Assembly (NCBI GenBank): GCA_013694835.1
Contig: JACDBP010000173.1
Span: 1 to 5,847 of the forward strand
Reading direction: 5' to 3'
Origin: Chloroflexota bacterium
GTDB taxonomy: Bacteria > Chloroflexota > Limnocylindria > Limnocylindrales > CSP1-4
Length of the DNA: 5,847 nucleotides
The notes beneath the pieces were generated by a model. It made no database searches, was not told the origin of the DNA, and saw only the letters and a program-made list of their open reading frames with translations. Shown piece by piece: positions 4,932 through 5,847 of this stretch (positions are counted from its first letter, which is position 1; every line of letters begins with the position of its first letter). Position numbers and translations under genes: made by a program.

Positions 4932-5847
4932 ACTCGGCCGAGGCCTGGGTCCGTTGCTGCGCGGCGCCCGCTGCGTAGGCGGCGGCACCAACGATGCCGG
5001 CGGCATTCAGCAGCATCGCCGGCACGACCGGGGCGCGGGACACGAGATACCGCTCGAACTTCGCGGCAGACTTGCTGACGCCGCCACCGAGGATGATCAG
5101 GTCCGGCCAGAAATAGAACTCCATGTGGGCGAGGTATCCGTTGAACTCCTTCGCCCAGGCCTTCCACGAGAGGCCACGCCGCTCCCGCGCCACGCCGCTC
5201 ACCAGTGTCTCGGCGTCCTTGCCGTTGAGCTCGATGTGGCCAAGTTCGCAGTTCGGCACCAGGTGGCCGTCCACGAAGATCGCCGTGCCGATGCCGGTGC
5301 CGATCGTCAGCATCAGCACGGTGCCGGCACGCCCCGCCGCGGCTCCGTAGAGCTGCTCCGCCACCCCGGCGGCGTCCGCGTCGTTGACCGCGACCACCTT
5401 CCGCCCGATCCGCTCACCGACGATCCGCTCCGCGTCGGCTTCGGCCCAGGTGGGGTCGATGTTGGCGGCTGTCATGAGCCTGCCGTCCTTGACGACACCC
5501 GGCAATCCGAGCCCTACCGGGAGGTCGTCCGTGATGTGGCCACCGTTGGCGAGGATGTCGATGACCTCGGCGATCGTGTCTGCCACTGCCTGCGGGGTGG
5601 ATGGCCTGGGCGTCGGCCGCCGGACGCGGTCGCTGAGCAGCCGCCCCGTGCCGAGATCGACCACCGCGGCCTTGACCCCCGTGCCTCCCACGTCGATGCC
5701 GAGGGCGATACCCGAGGGACGCCCGCCGTCCCCATGGCCCGGACCCGTCGCGAACGCCGGGTCGCCGTCGTTCTCAGCGGGCGCCGAGCCCTCGTCCTCA
5801 TCGGACGGCAGGGCCCCGGGGTCTTCGCCGGCCTGGACGGCCGAGGC
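4930..5847 (-). CDS. ppgK: Polyphosphate glucokinase (ROK family), 5' end beyond the window
   Basis: Transfers phosphate from inorganic polyphosphate (often also ATP) to glucose, giving glucose-6-phosphate, in the cytoplasm (EC 2.7.1.63). The frame is open from 5847, giving 305 visible residues. In-window: phosphate-binding GIDVGGTGVK (50-59), FPGVV-like LPGVVKDG, TAANIDPTW, VNDADAAGVAEQLYG (154-168) with the ND catalytic pair (Asp156), LTIGTGIGTAIF (181-191), VPNCELGHIEL (197-207), LSWKAWAKEFNGYLAHMEFYFWPDLIILGGGVSK ending at 259, and VPAMLLNAAGIVGAA. This series is characteristic of actinobacterial-type PPGK, not ATP-only ROK glucokinases or ROK repressors (no N-terminal HTH is visible). 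A GTG at 5691 lies inside the DVGGT motif and cannot be the start. Upstream are about 46 in-frame residues rich in Asp, Glu, Gly, Ala and Pro with no ATG, GTG or TTG, so the gene begins past the right edge. It is first in a likely operon with the exonuclease. Confidence 0.9.
   Translation of the reverse strand, partial: ASAVQAGEDPGALPSDEDEGSAPAENDGDPAFATGPGHGDGGRPSGIALGIDVGGTGVKAAVVDLGTGRLLSDRVRRPTPRPSTPQAVADTIAEVIDILANGGHITDDLPVGLGLPGVVKDGRLMTAANIDPTWAEADAERIVGERIGRKVVAVNDADAAGVAEQLYGAAAGRAGTVLMLTIGTGIGTAIFVDGHLVPNCELGHIELNGKDAETLVSGVARERRGLSWKAWAKEFNGYLAHMEFYFWPDLIILGGGVSKSAAKFERYLVSRAPVVPAMLLNAAGIVGAAAYAAGAAQQRTQASAE

Noticed and set aside
4922..5167. Upstream extension of the exonuclease ORF into the glucokinase gene
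   Set aside because: The extra 82 residues are an Arg-rich shadow of glucokinase; the conserved exonuclease N-terminus starts right at the GTG at 4921.
5514..5801. Minus-strand 95-residue ORF at the right edge
   Set aside because: Arg/Ser/Thr-rich shadow frame of the glucokinase, whose frame has the DVGGTG motif and continues open.

Overview
The window is GC-rich (about two thirds G+C by eye) bacterial chromosome with strong G/C bias at third codon positions, near-consensus GGAGG ribosome binding sites on two genes, and short gaps between genes. It holds six protein genes: two run off the window edges and four are complete. The gene set (actinobacterial-type polyphosphate glucokinase, stand-alone H3TH 5'-3' exonuclease, DHA2 efflux pump, secreted metzincin-like protease) fits a high-GC soil or freshwater lineage such as Actinomycetota or an uncultured Chloroflexota. 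This placement is inference; the window has no rRNA or other taxonomic marker.

Layout. Positions 1-1150 (minus): the N-terminal four fifths of a DHA2-type MFS exporter, running off the left edge. Positions 1210-2211 (plus): an inositol monophosphatase-family phosphatase, divergent from the exporter across about 60 bp, probably leaderless, with an unusual ~50-residue insertion in its active-site region. Positions 2208-2528 (minus): a YbjQ/UPF0145 small protein, convergent with the phosphatase; the two stop codons share one CTAG. Positions 2529-2698: a divergent regulatory region with a near-perfect 17-bp tandem repeat. Positions 2699-3754 (plus): a secreted zinc protease with HELIH and a distant third histidine. 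Positions 3755-4042: a convergent intergenic region with a terminator-like hairpin and four related hairpins spaced 62, 71 and 62 bp. Positions 4043-4921 (minus): a stand-alone 5'-3' exonuclease. Positions 4930-5847 (minus): polyphosphate glucokinase, open at the right edge.

The only clear operon is glucokinase then exonuclease (8-nt gap). The other genes are single units arranged divergently or convergently. Glucokinase and the inositol monophosphatase both belong to sugar-phosphate metabolism, but nothing shows them in one pathway here. I found no mobile element, CRISPR array, tRNA, rRNA or defence system. The most unusual items are the four-hairpin array, the phosphatase insertion (with hints of a compensated frameshift), the acidic N-terminal extension of the glucokinase, and the metalloprotease architecture.
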